Shown here: one piece after another, positions 11,016-20,346 of the stretch | How positions within the stretch are numbered: the stretch's first letter is position 1 | Layout: each line of letters opens with the position of its first letter | Assembly: GCA_025232375.1 (NCBI GenBank) | Contig: CP060419.1 | Span: forward strand, 62,001-126,000 | Reading direction: 5' to 3' | DNA from: Pseudoxanthomonas sp. NC8 | GTDB lineage: Bacteria; Pseudomonadota; Gammaproteobacteria; Xanthomonadales; Xanthomonadaceae | DNA: 64,000 bases | Program-made: the position numbers and the translations under genes | The notes under the pieces: model-generated | The model's input: the letters and a program-made list of their open reading frames with translations, nothing else | Told to the model about the DNA's origin: nothing | The model's database searches: none

Positions 11016-11595
11016 ATGACGGATACCTTCCGCATGCGCACGCATGGGGTGTTGTCGAAGTGGAACGACGACAGGGGCTTCGGTTTCATCGTGCCGGCCT
11101 GGGGCGGGGACGAGCTGTTCGTCCACGTCTCCGCCTTTCCCCGCGATGGCGTGCGCCCGCGCCTCGGCGAACTCCTCTCCTTCGAGACCGAGGTGGGTCC
11201 CAACGGCAAGCCGCGTGCGGTCCGCGTCATGCGACCGGGAGGACGGACCGCACCCGGTCAACCACGCCGGCTGCAGCGAGCCGACCACCAGGGCAGGCTT
11301 ACGGGAGTCCTCGGGACGGTTTTCGGCTTTCTCGCCATCATCGCCATCGGGACGTACGGCTATTCCCGGGTGAAGGACACGCTTGCCCCGAGCCCGGCCG
11401 GCCTTGGTCGCGTCAGTACCATCAATGCGCGATGCGCCGCAGCCGGCGTCGGCTGCCTTCAGGTGCGATGGCCGTACCCAGTGCCCGCAGATGACTTCCT
11501 GTGCGGAGGCCACGTACTTCGTCCAGCATTGCCCGGGTGCCGAGATGGACGGCGACGGTGACGGCGTGCCTTGCGAACAGCAATGGTGCAACTAG
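11016..11595 (+). CDS. Cold-shock domain protein with transmembrane helix and Excalibur domain
   Basis: The N-terminal 65 residues are a CspA-like OB fold with both RNP-type motifs (WNDDRGFGFIVP and ELFVHVSAF), which bind single-stranded nucleic acid. A basic Arg-rich linker and a transmembrane helix (GVLGTVFGFLAIIAIGTYGY) follow. The C-terminus, read in the next frame after a break near 11440, is an Excalibur Ca-binding domain: FRCDGRTQCPQMTSCAEA, then GAEMDGDGDGVPCE with the Dx[D/N]xDG calcium loop. The predicted topology places the nucleic-acid domain in the cytoplasm and the Ca loop outside. The start at 11016 is chosen over the ATG at 11034 because of the GGGG-containing leader. Similar fusions occur in Xanthomonadaceae; function is unknown. 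Confidence 0.75.
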
Positions 11596-11617
11596 TCCCG
11601 CGCCTATACTCGGCCCC

Positions 11618-12169
11618 ATGCCGAAGACCACCGCGCCAGCCCGGATCCGCTTCAAAGCCAAGCTGCTCAGCCCCGCCGAGCCGAAGGACGCGACGTGGAC
11701 ATTCTTCGTGCTGCCAGCGACGGCCAGCGACAAGCTGCGCACGCGCAGCCGGGTGTCGGTGGAAGGCACGCTTGGCGGGCAGCCGTTCCAGCCACGCTCG
11801 AGCCCGATGGCGAAGGCAGCCACTGGTTGAAGGTGGAGCAGGGCCTGCGCGAAGCGGCCGCGGCGGAGGTGGGCGACACGGTCGCGGTGGAGCTCGCGCC
11901 GCTGGCGAAGGAGCCGGAACCGGCCGTGCCGGACGACCTGCGCGAGGCGCTGGCCGGCCATCCGCCGCGCGCGCGACTTGGGACGACATCACCGCGGTGG
12001 CGCGGCGTGACTGGATCCAGTGGTCACCTCGGGCAAGAAGGCCGAGACGCGATCCAAGCGCATCGCCGTGGCATGCGACAAGCTGGGCAAGGGTCAGCGC
12101 CGTGCGTGCTGCTTCGACCGCTCCGGCATGTACAGCAATGCCTTGAAGGCACCCAAAGCGGCGTCGTGA
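11618..12169 (+). CDS. DUF1905/YdeI-type protein
   Basis: The N-terminal half (ARIRFKAKLLSP, WTFFVLPATASDKLRTRSRVS, VEGTLGGQPF) is the DUF1905 beta-barrel pattern. The C-terminal half, read across two frame changes, has WDDITAVARRDWIQW, VTSGKKAETRSKRIAVACD and KGQRRACCFDRSGMYS, the pattern of the YdeI/OmpD-associated family. Breaks lie near 11800, near 11985 and near 12022; the corrected protein ends at the TGA at 12167-12169 and would have about 183 residues, as usual for this fusion. The biochemical role is not known; YdeI has been linked to peptide resistance in enterics. It is the first gene of a short run with the helix-hairpin-helix gene downstream. Confidence 0.65.
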
Positions 12170-12217
12170 CGGCTGCGTTCGCCTCGCTGCCACGAACGCC
12201 ACGTCCAGAGACCCGCC

Positions 12218-12510
12218 ATGAACCCCGCGAAAGTCGTGCGCGAACAGCTCCGTGTCCTGACCGACCTGCCGAACATCGGCCCGGCGGCGGCGAAGGATTT
12301 CGAGCAGCTCGGCTACACCACGCCGGAGCAGCTGCGTGGCGTCGATCCGCTGCAGCTCTACAGGCAGGCGCTGTCCTGGCCACCAACACGCGCCACGATC
12401 CGTGCGTGCTGGATGTGTTCATGTCCGTCGCCGATTTCCTCGACGGCGCCGCGCCGGCGCCGTGGTGGCACTACACCGGCCAGCGCAAGCAGCGGTACGG
12501 CCAGCTGTAG
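12218..12510 (+). CDS. Helix-hairpin-helix protein of the Cdd1 (pathogenicity locus) family
   Basis: A small protein of about 97 residues. MNPAKVVREQLRVLTDLPN is followed by IGPAAAKDFEQLGY, a helix-hairpin-helix motif typical of non-specific DNA binding. The C-terminal part (HDPCVLDVFMSVADFL, then PWWHYTGQRKQRY) is the conserved tail of the Cdd1/TfoX-like helix-hairpin-helix family. The frame breaks near 12375 between the two parts; the stop is the TAG at 12508-12510. The gene lies 48 bases after the YdeI-type gene. No partner or pathway is evident from context. Confidence 0.7.
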
Positions 12511-12617
12511 GCGACCGCTGGATCGGGAGGCAGCCAATCCGGACGGCCCCGCCAGCGGGCGGCCGGTCTGTTGCCCGGTCCGTCGCGCGCGACCTGGGCT
12601 GCAACGGGGATGCGGAC

Positions 12618-12752
12618 ATGACGTCCCTGTTCAACAAGCTCAACCCCGGCACGCATGCGTGCGTGTGCGTGCTCGATGCACCGGACGCGTTCGAGCCGGC
12701 GCTGGCCGGCGCTGGAGCGGCGCGCCTCCGCGCCGTGAACATCGGGCGATGA
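12618..12752 (+). pseudogene. Fragment of a small conserved protein (LFNKLN...FEPEL type)
   Basis: A 44-residue ORF beginning MTSLFNKLNPG and containing VLDAPDAFEPALAGAGAARL. This resembles the first third of a small protein family that starts with LF.KLNLK and has VLDAPASFEPELAAL, usually about 140 residues long. The continuation is missing and the ORF stops at 12750-12752. Either a frameshift removed the rest or only the 5' end survives; I found no matching continuation in the following 250 bases. The family resemblance is from memory and tentative. Confidence 0.4.
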
Positions 12753-13007
12753 CCGGGTAACCGAAGGCCCGGCGCCGGGGCGGTCACCCACGAAGGGCCG
12801 GCCCGCTCCGTGGTTCCGCGCAGGGATCGCTGCCTCCGTTGCCGGGGCGCCCGCTTTGTCGTCCCCGACCCGGTCCCGTCGGCCGATGCCCGGGTTCGTC
12901 GCACGCCGCTTGTGGCCCCCGTGGCCGCTGCGCACTCTGGCCCGGCGCCGCCTGGCGGCTTCGGGTGTCCATGACGGCGCCCGCTTCTGGACGAAGGAGT
13001 GCCCGTG
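12753..13007. other. Intergenic stretch without a recognisable gene
   Basis: About 255 bases between the small fragment and the next secreted protein. Both strands give only shadow ORFs of low complexity. The last bases supply AAGGAG at 12994-12999, the ribosome binding site for the following gene. Nothing else is evident. Confidence 0.5.
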
Positions 13008-13520
13008 ATGTTCCGACTTTGCGCGATCCTGCTTTCGCTGCTGCCGGCCGGCGTGCCGGCCACGTCGATCGACGTGGCGCGGCCGGAGCCGTTCGCTTTC
13101 GGCAGCTCGGTGCAGCAGATGCGGGAGCGGCTGGCACCGCTGTGCACCTCGCTGGAGGTGCGCGTGATCAGCCCGCCGACCGCGCCGCTGGCGCGGATCA
13201 GCCAGCACCAGATCGATTGCGAGGGCTTCATGTACGCCGGCCGGCCGCGCAAGGTCGAGCTGGTGTTCCAGGACAACCAGCTCGACCTTGTCTGGATCCT
13301 GTTCCCGGCACAGGAGAAGGAAGCCTTCCTGCAGGCTTTCACCGCCCGCTATGGCACGCCGACGCTGCAGGTGCAGTTCGGCAGCATCTACCTGGCCGCC
13401 GGCGCGGCCGTGCGCAACGTGCCCAGCGAGGTGCTGTTCGCCTCCGGGCGCCAGGCCCGCGCGATGGTGGCCACGCTCGAGGCGCAGGCTGCGGCCTCGG
13501 CGCCGTCCACCTCACCCTGA
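13008..13520 (+). CDS. Hypothetical secreted protein
   Basis: An intact 170-residue protein. A signal peptide (MFRLCAILLSLLPAGVPATS) is followed by AFGSSVQQMRERLAPLC, a paired second Cys in QIDCEGFMYAGRP and KVELVFQDNQLDLVWILF. The pattern of a short alpha segment, two Cys and paired beta-strands is common in periplasmic proteins of Xanthomonadaceae, but I cannot name the family. I chose the ATG at 13008 because AAGGAG ends eight bases upstream; the in-frame GTG at 12999 overlaps that site. A small membrane protein gene follows 21 bases later and is probably co-transcribed. Confidence 0.65.
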   Translation: MFRLCAILLSLLPAGVPATSIDVARPEPFAFGSSVQQMRERLAPLCTSLEVRVISPPTAPLARISQHQIDCEGFMYAGRPRKVELVFQDNQLDLVWILFPAQEKEAFLQAFTARYGTPTLQVQFGSIYLAAGAAVRNVPSEVLFASGRQARAMVATLEAQAAASAPSTSP

Positions 13521-13541
13521 CCTCGACCTGGAGCGTCCACC

Positions 13542-13759
13542 ATGAAGACCCTGATCGCCCTGCTGGCGTGGTGCGTGCTGCTGGTGCTGTGCTGGCCGCT
13601 CGCGATCCTGGCGCTGCTGCTGTGGCCGGTGGTGTGCCTGCTGTCGCTGCCGTTCCGGCTGGTCGGCATCACCTTCACCGCGCTGTTCGCGTTCCTACCG
13701 CATTGCTGATGCTGCCGGCGCGGCTGCTCGGCGGCGGGCAGAAGCCCGCCACCGCGTGA
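13542..13759 (+). CDS. Small hydrophobic membrane protein
   Basis: A protein of about 72 residues that is almost entirely hydrophobic: MKTLIALLAWCVLLVLCWPL, then AILALLLWPVVCLLSLPFRL and GITFTALFAF. The literal ORF stops at 13709 because of a one-base loss near 13696; reading on in the next frame gives TALLMLPARLLGGGQKPATA and the TGA at 13757-13759, a normal C-terminus for such proteins. It probably forms two transmembrane helices with a short re-entrant segment. It follows the secreted-protein gene by 21 bases. Function unknown. Confidence 0.5.
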
Positions 13760-13769
13760 GTGCGTCCCG

Positions 13770-15400
13770 TCAGGCGCCGCCGGTTTCCGGAATGGCGCGA
13801 TAGCGGAAGTCGCGCAGCCGCACCGCGCCCCGGCCGGTGCCGTACAGCCCGACCTTGAGGCTGAGGAAGCCGCCGAACACGTTGTGGTGCATGCCCGACA
13901 CTTCCATGCGCGTGCCGTGCAGGGTCCAGCTGCGGCCGCCGTCGTGCGAGTACTCCCAGGTCACCACGTTGGCGTCGTTGGTCACCCGCACGCGCACGTC
14001 CTTCGTCGCCCGCGGCTGCCGCGCCCAGACGAGTTCCTCGGCGTACTGCCTAAGGTCTTCACCGTGTCGGTGGTTAAGCCCAGCCGACGAAGGCCTTCGG
14101 GTTGTAGTACAGCAGCAGGCCGCCCTCCGCGCCCGGTTCCAGTTCCAGCGCGATCTCGGCCTGAGTAGGCGCGGTCGCCGACAATGCAGGTCAGCGGCGC
14201 AGCGTCGGCCGGCGAGGTGCCGGCGGGTGCAAGGACCAGCGTGTCGCCGTCCCAGCGCACGCGCTGCATCTCGTCCGCGCGTGGCTGGTGGAAGCACCAC
14301 TGCACGCCGAAGCGTTCGTGGGCCAGCGGGCCGGACAGCGCATGTCCGTTCGCGCCCGGCGCGGCGCCGCGCGGCTTGGGCAGCGGCCGCGACAGGTCAC
14401 CGCCGGTGGCGCGGAACCAGCCGTCGGCGGTCCACTCCATCGGTTCGAGCAGGGTCTGCCGGCCGAGCGTGCGGAAGCCGTTCTCGTAGCCGTGGTAGAC
14501 CATCCACCAGTCGCCGGCCGGGCCTTCCACCAGCGTGGCGTGGCCGCGCGACCACCACGGCTCCTTCGTCGACTGCGTGCGCACCAGCGGGTTGTGCGGG
14601 CAGTGTTCCAGGGCCCGTGCACCGAGCGCGAGCGCGCGGCGATCACCATGTGCCCGGTTACCGGTCCGGCAGTGCCGCCGACCGCGGTGATAAGGTACAG
14701 CCAGCCGTCGTGCCAGCGCAGCTTCGGGCCTTCCGGGGCGAAGTTCTCGGTGATCCAGTGTTCGGGATAGCGCCACGGCTGGTAGGCGTCTTCCAGTTCG
14801 CCATCGGTGGGTAAGGCCATCGTCGGTGAGGCGGATCTTGCGGATGCCGTTGACGAACAGGTAGCGGCGGCCGTCCTCGCCCACCACGTGGTAAGGATCG
14901 ATGCAGCCGGAAATCCGCAGGTCCACCGGCGCGCTCCACGGGCCGCGGATGTCGTCGGCCCAGATCGCGTAGATCGACCAGCCCTGGCCGGTGGGATTGG
15001 CCGGCAGGTAGATGAAGTAGCGGCCGTCGTGCTTGCACAGGTCCACCGCCCAGATGTCGCCCAGGTTCTGCTGCAGGGTCGGGCCGAGCGGGGTCCAGTT
15101 GACTAAGGTCCTTCGAGTGCCAGATCACCAGGCCGGGATAGGTAGGAATGACGAGAACGTCATGTAGTAGTCGTCGCCATCCTTGAGGATGGTCGGGTCC
15201 GGATGGTCGCCGGCAACAATCGGGTTGAGGTAGGTGCCGTCGCCGAGGTCGGCGCTGCGCTGGCCTTCGATGCCGGGCTTCCAGGCCGGCACGCGCGCGG
15301 CGGGTCCGGCGTCGCGGTTCGCGCCTGTGGCCAGTGCCGGCAGCGGCAGCGCCACCGCGCCGGCGGCCATGGCCTTGAACAGGTCCCTGCGTGTGGTCAT
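13770..15400 (-). CDS. TAT-exported glycoside hydrolase family 43 (beta-xylosidase/arabinosidase type)
   Basis: Starts at the ATG at 15400 with a twin-arginine signal (TTRRDLFKAMAAGAVALPLP). The mature protein opens with the GH43 signature GDHPDPTILKDGDDYYMTFS, whose Asp is the catalytic base; GCIDPYHV carries the pKa-modulating Asp and ENFAPEGPKL the general acid Glu. The C-terminal part (CFHQPRADEMQRV, WEYSHDGGRSWT, VGLYGTGRGAVRLRDFRY) is the beta-sandwich DUF1349 domain often fused to xylosidases. Breaks are at 15104 and 14812 (both TAAGG), near 14640, near 14165 and at 14051 (TAAGG). It would act on arabinoxylan or xylan oligosaccharides in the periplasm; the exact substrate cannot be read. 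An AraC-type regulator gene lies upstream on the same strand. Confidence 0.8.
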
Positions 15401-15530
15401 CGAATACGTCCCGGTGCGGTCGTGGCGAATCTAGCGACTGCCGGCGGGGGTATGCCAGTCATGCCCTGCCGGTATGGCCGTCGCCGCGGCATGCACGGCC
15501 CGACGCCGGTGGGTTTCGTCGCGCGCGCTG

Positions 15531-16417
15531 TCAGCGCGGCGCCAGCGGCAGGAACGCCTGCCACTCCGCATCCTGCTGCGGCACGTCCGGATGCAGGCTC
15601 AGGCGCTCCAGATAGGGTGGCGCATCGCGCAGCACCTCGCCACTTGCGGGGAGCCATTCGGCGTAGAGCCAGCGGAACACCTCGGCCAGTGCCGCATCGC
15701 CGCCGCGGTGCCGCACCACCGCGACCCGGCCGCCACGCAGGACACCGGCGACGACGCCCTCGGCATTGGCCGCGACCGGCAGCTCGGTGGCCGCGCACAG
15801 GTCCATGCGGAACTCGGCCGGGTCCACGTCCTCGGGGGTGTGGAACACGTTGAAGGTGCGGCTGCGGGCCGGCGACAGGCCCTGCGCGCGCCGCCAGCCG
15901 ATGAAGCGGCGCAGGCTGTCGCCGATCAGGCGCGGGTCGCCGCGATGTTCGAGCAGGGCAACGGCGATGTCGGGCGTGTCGAGGATGCGCAGCTGGTCGG
16001 CATATGCGGCCATGGCAACGGGCTCCCGCAGGTCGAGGGTGGCGAAGGTGTCGTGCCAGCGCATCCAGTCCGGGCTTTCGCGGAAACCGGACGGGGACTG
16101 GCCCAGGGTGCGCTGGAAGGCGCGGCTGAAGGCTTCCGGTGTGGAGTAGCCGGCATCCAGCGCCACGCCGGTGACCGGCGCCGCGCGCAGCAGTACAGGG
16201 CCAGCGAGGCCCAGCGCATGCGTTGCAGCTGCACGTAGCGCCCCGGCGGCACGCCCACCACGGCGGCGAACTGGCGCTGGAAGTGGAACGGCGGGAAGCC
16301 GGCCAGTGCCGCCAGCGAGGCGACGTCGAGCGCTGCGTCCGGATGCGCATCGATATGCATCAGCACGCGTTGCATGCAGGCGAGGTAGTGCTGGCGATGG
16401 CGGTCCGAAGCGTCCAT
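15531..16417 (-). CDS. AraC-family regulator with GyrI-like effector domain
   Basis: The N-terminal 110 residues form the AraC double helix-turn-helix (QRVLMHIDAHPDAALDVASL, LAGFPPFHFQRQFAAVVG, then TPEAFSRAFQRTLGQSPSGF). The C-terminal 160 residues are a GyrI-like small-molecule binding domain (DIAVALLEHRGDPRLIGDSL through RLSLHPDVPQQ). This is the architecture of the SbmC/Rob class that senses lipophilic compounds, not sugars. The frame breaks near 16190 between the two halves. Start at 16417 (MDASDRHRQHY) and stop at 15531-15533. The next gene downstream is the GH43 enzyme, 130 bases away, but the effector domain does not suggest a direct link. Confidence 0.8.
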
Positions 16418-16585
16418 GGGCGGGCAGGATACGGGGCCCGTTGGCCCGGCGCCTGATCGTTCCTGCGCCTGCGCGGCTGCGGCGACGCTGCGCCCACGCG
16501 GCGCGGGATCGGCGGCCGCTGCCGCCGTTCCGCCAGCGCCGGACCGCGCGGCGGCGGTGGCCATGCCGGGCGCGGGCAAAAGAAA

Positions 16586-16607
16586 GGGCCCGGCGTGTGC
16601 CGGGCCC
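16586..16607 (-). terminator. Intrinsic terminator of the DUF885 gene
   Basis: A perfect nine-base stem, GGGCCCGGC and GCCGGGCCC, with loop GTGT. On the minus strand it is followed by TTTCTTTT. It lies about 50 bases after the stop of the DUF885 gene, which fits termination of that gene before the araC-type gene. Confidence 0.75.
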
Positions 16608-16659
16608 CTTCGTCCTTGCGTCCTGGCGGATCGCGTCCCGGAAGGTCGCGTCCGGAAGA

Positions 16660-18553
16660 TCAGGCCGCCTTCTTCTTCTCCGCGATCCAGGTGTCCACGC
16701 GGCGCTCCAGCAGGTCCAGTGGCAATGCGCCGCCACCGAGGACCGCGTCGTGGAAGCCGCGGATGTCGAACTTGTCGCCCAGTTCGGCCTCGGCCTTCTT
16801 GCGCAGCTGCTGGATCTTGATCATGCCGATCTTGTAGGCGGTGGCCTTGGCCCGGAGTGACCAGGTAACGCTGCGCCTCGGACTTGATCGCCGCCGCCGG
16901 CACCGAGCTGTTGGCGGTGAAGTACTCGATCGCCTGCTGTTCGGTCCAGCCCTTGGCATGCAGGCCGGTGTCGACCACCAGGCGGATCGCGCGCCACATC
17001 TCCGACATCAGCCGGCCGTACTCGGCGTAGTCGGTCTTGTAGGTATCCGGGATCTCCTTGGCCAGCGACTCCGCGTACAGGCCCCAGCCTTCCGCGTAGG
17101 CGGTGGTGTTGTACTGGGTGCGGAACTTCGGAATGCCGGTCAGCTCCCTGGGCGATCGCGATCTGCATGTGATGGCCCGGCAGGCCCTCGTGGTACGCGA
17201 TGACCTCCAGCTCGGTCTTCGGCATCGCGTTCATGTCCGACAGGTGCGCGTAGTACACGCCCGGGCGCGAGCCGTCAGGCGTGCTCGGGTAGTAGTGCTG
17301 GGCGGCGCCGGGCTGCTCGCGGAACGCTTCCACGCGCTTGACCACCAGGTCGGCCTTGGGCAGCAGGCCGAAGTACTCCGGCAGGTGGGTCTTGATGTTG
17401 GCGATATCGGCGGTGGCCTTGGTCGATGTAGAGCCTGGCGGCCGGCGTCGGTGTTCGGATAGACCCGGGCCGGATCGTTGCGCACGTGCTCGAAGAACGC
17501 CTGCAGGTCACCCTGCACGCCCATCTTCTTCTGCAGCGCCTCGAGTTCACCGCGCAGGCGCGCCACTTCGGACAGGCCGAGCTGGTGGATCTCCTCGGCG
17601 GTCATCGCGGTGGTGGTGTTCTGCTTGAGCTGGTACTCGTAGTACGCCTTGCCGTTCGGATGGGTGGCACCGACGCCGCTGGCATTCTCGGCGGCCTTCG
17701 GCAGCTCCTCCTCGCCGAAGGCGATGACCTTCGCGTAGCCCGGGGCCACGTTCTCCAGCAGCGCCTTGCGCGCCAGTTCCTTCAGCTCGGCGGCGCGCTC
17801 GGCGGTGACCTTGCCGTCCTTGGCCAGCGTATCGGCCTTGGCCTGCGCGTCGGCCCACAGCGCGCTGTCGGCACCCTCGCTGAACGGGGCGCCGGCGACG
17901 ACCTTCTTCGACTGGTCGATCACGCCTTCAGGCGAACTTCGGCGGACGGATGTCCTGCGCCGACGATGCGCGGGCGCGCTCGAGCAGCTGGTCGAACAGC
18001 GCCGGCACCTTCTGCAGGCGCGAGACGTAGGTAAGGTAGTCCTTCTCGTCTTCGACCTTGTGGAAGTTGATCAGGAAGGTCGGCACCAGGTTCTGCATGC
18101 CGCTCATCTGGTCGAACGGATAGCCGTCGAGCAGGAACGGCAGGCCGTCGCGCGCGTCCTCGTACTGGCGCTTCCACAGGTCCCAGGACAGCTGGGTTTC
18201 CGGGTTCAGCCTGGCGCGGTCGAAGGTCGACTCCATCTCCTTGACCGACGCTTCCAGCCACGCCAGCTGCTTGCGCACGCCGGCTTCGGACATGTCGTCG
18301 AGCTGGTCGTTCAGTTCCTTGCGGCCCTGGAACGAGAGCTGGATCGGGCTGAACTGCAGCTGCTCCTCGTACTTGGTGTCGAACCAGGCGTTGAGGCGCT
18401 CGGACTCGGCCTTGATCTGCTCGGCGGTCGGGGCGGCGGGTGTCGCGGCCGGGGCCGGGGCGGCGGTGTCGCCGGCGGGCTTGGAGCAGCCCGGCGCCAG
18501 CAGGACCAGCGACAGGGCGAGGGCAAGGGGGTCAGGGCGGAAGCGGGACGCAT
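16660..18553 (-). CDS. DUF885 family lipoprotein, HEGxPGHH metallopeptidase-like
   Basis: A protein of about 630 residues starting at the ATG at 18553 with an N-terminal leader ending in a Cys preceded by Ala-Pro-Gly, so it is probably a lipoprotein. After a Pro/Ala linker come EQLQFSPIQLSFQGRKELND and long helical repeats. The diagnostic motif is VIAYHEGLPGHHMQIAIAQ near 17200, the metal-binding HEGxPGHH of DUF885, followed by WGLYAESLAKEIPD and a C-terminal VDTWIAEKKKAA. Relatives behave as periplasmic peptidases of uncertain substrate. Breaks lie near 18530, 18030, 17930, 17424, 17140 and 16855. GAGG precedes the ATG and a terminator follows. Function as a peptidase is inferred from the motif. 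Confidence 0.8.
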
Positions 18554-18721
18554 GGTGGAGCCTCGAATCGGGATTGGCGGCAATTCTGCGCCCAAGTGCC
18601 GGCCTTGGACCATGCGGGAGGTCATGGTGCGGATCCTTGCGCCTTGACGCCGGCGTAAGCGGACGGCGACCAGACTCGATCGCCCGGGCCGGCCGCTGGC
18701 CCGGCCACCGAGGAGAACGAC

Positions 18722-19178
18722 ATGTCCCTGCGCATCCTCATCGGCGCGGCGCTGCTGGCGTTGGCCGCCACCGCCGCCGCCGTCGACCCCAAGGGTGTCG
18801 AGAAGGTCCTGCCCACCCCCAAGGCCGCCAGCGCGGCCAGCAAGGCCGGCGGCCTTGGCCGGCATCCCCGGCGTCCCCGGCCTGTCCCTGCCGGGCATCA
18901 GCGCCGACACCGCCGGCAATGCCGCCGGCGTGCTGCAGTACTGCGTCAAGCGCAAGTATCTCGGCGGCGACGCGGTGGCTTCGGTCGGCAACAGGCTGCT
19001 GGCCAATGGGGCCTGTCGGCACCGGCCAAGGCGCAGAAGGACCCCGGTTACCAGCGCGGCCTCAAGGGCGTCCTGCAGGGCAGCGACGGCAAGTCGTTCA
19101 CCTTCGACTCGGTGCCCGACTCGATCAAGGACCAGGCCTGCGACCTTGGTCCTGAAGAACGCTTCCTCGCTGGTCTGA
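18722..19178 (+). CDS. DUF2501 (YjjA-type) exported protein
   Basis: Signal peptide MSLRILIGAALLALAATAAA, then a low-complexity Lys/Ala segment and the DUF2501 core: GNAAGVLQYCVKRKYLGGD, VASVGNRLL, a GLKGVLQGSDGKSFTF strand and the closing QACDLVLKNASSLV with the second Cys. The core has the YjjA pattern of two Cys flanking a helix pair. Breaks are at 18853 (CCTTGG), near 19012 and 19144 (CCTTGG); corrected length is about 151 residues. GAGGAG lies seven bases before the ATG. YjjA has been linked to surface behaviour in enterics, but no function is established here. Confidence 0.7.
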
Positions 19179-19274
19179 GCGGGCGCCGCCGGCCGCGGGC
19201 CAGGGGCGGGCGCGAATGCCGGCCGCAAGCGGCGACTCGGGTACGATGCACGCCCCGCCATCGGTGCCCCAGCC

Positions 19275-19875
19275 ATGACCGACCAAGGACACGTCCGCCC
19301 CCGTCACCCAGGCGCAGGCCGAGGACGCCATCCGCACCCTGCTGCGCTGGGCCGGCGAAGACCCCGCGCGCGAAGGCCTGCTCGACACCCCCAAGCGCGT
19401 GGCCGAGGCCTACGGCGACTGGTTCAGCGGCTATCGCGAGGATCCGCGCGCCTACCTGGAGCGCACCTTCGAGGAAGTCGCCGGCTACGACGAGATGATC
19501 GTGCTGCGCGACATCGAGTACGAAAGCCACTGCGAGCACCACATGGCGCCGATCATCGGCCGCGTGCATGTAGGCTACCTGCCCGACGGCAAGGTGGTCG
19601 GGATCAGCAAGCTGGCCCGGGTCGTGGAGACCTACGCGCGCCGCTTCCATAAGGTGCAGGAAAAGATGACCGCGCAGATCGCCCAGTGCATCCAGGAAGT
19701 GCTGCATCCGCTGGGCGTGGGCGTGGTGGTCGAGGGCGTGCACGAGTGCATGACCACCCGCGGCATCCACAAGCGCGGGGTGAGCATGGTCACCTCGAAG
19801 ATGCTCGGCAGCTTCCGCGAGGATGCGCGCACCCGCGCCGAGTTCCTGCGCTTCATCGAATCCGGCCGGCGCTGA
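19275..19875 (+). CDS. folE: GTP cyclohydrolase I
   Basis: First enzyme of tetrahydrofolate synthesis, converting GTP to dihydroneopterin triphosphate in the cytosol. Motifs are complete: [10 protein letters not shown] near 19390, the zinc-binding [20 protein letters not shown] near 19520, [15 protein letters not shown] near 19600 and [14 protein letters not shown] near 19740. The corrected protein has about 200 residues, the usual length. The only break is at 19283-19288, where CCAAGG stands for CCAGG, giving [12 protein letters not shown] as the true N-terminus. The gene precedes a ychJ-like gene by eight bases, so the two are probably co-transcribed. Confidence 0.93.
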
Positions 19876-19882
19876 GCCGCAC

Positions 19883-20279
19883 GTGGTGGCCGAATCCTGT
19901 CCCTGCGGCAGCGGCCGCGCGTATCCGCAGTGCTGCGGCCGCTGGCATGGCGGCGAGCCGGTGCCCGATGCCGAGGCGCTGATGCGCTCGCGCTACAGCG
20001 CCTACGTGCTGGAGCTGCGCGACTACCTGCTGGCGAGCTGGCATCCGGACACGCGGCCGGCCGCCGACGGGCTGGGCCTGGACGAGGCACCGGGCGTACG
20101 TACCGCGTGGCTCGGCCTGGAAGTGAAATCGCACCGCGCCACGGGCGCCGACACCGCCGAGGTCGAGTTCGTCGCCCGCTTCCGCGTCGGCGGCGGCCGC
20201 GCGCAGCGCCTTGGTCGAGCGCAGCCGCTTCGAGCGGATCGGCACGCACTGGTACTACCGCGACGGCGACCACGCCTGA
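19883..20279 (+). CDS. YchJ-family SEC-C motif protein
   Basis: A protein of about 131 residues that begins close to ESCPCGSGRAYPQCCGRWH, the zinc-binding SEC-C motif, then PDAEALMRSRYSAYVLELRD, and an NTF2-like beta region (VEFVARFRV, FERIGTHWYYRDGD). This is the YchJ (UPF0225) arrangement. The start codon is uncertain: the GTGs at 19883 and 19886 both place the domain at the N-terminus, and both lie just after the folE stop. The frame breaks at 20209 (CCTTGG); the corrected stop is the TGA at 20277-20279. Function unknown. Confidence 0.78.
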
Positions 20280-20346
20280 CCTGCGCGTGGAGGGGCGGTG
20301 CCTGCGACGCCGGCCTACAATGCCGTCGCACGCCAAGGAGACGGTC

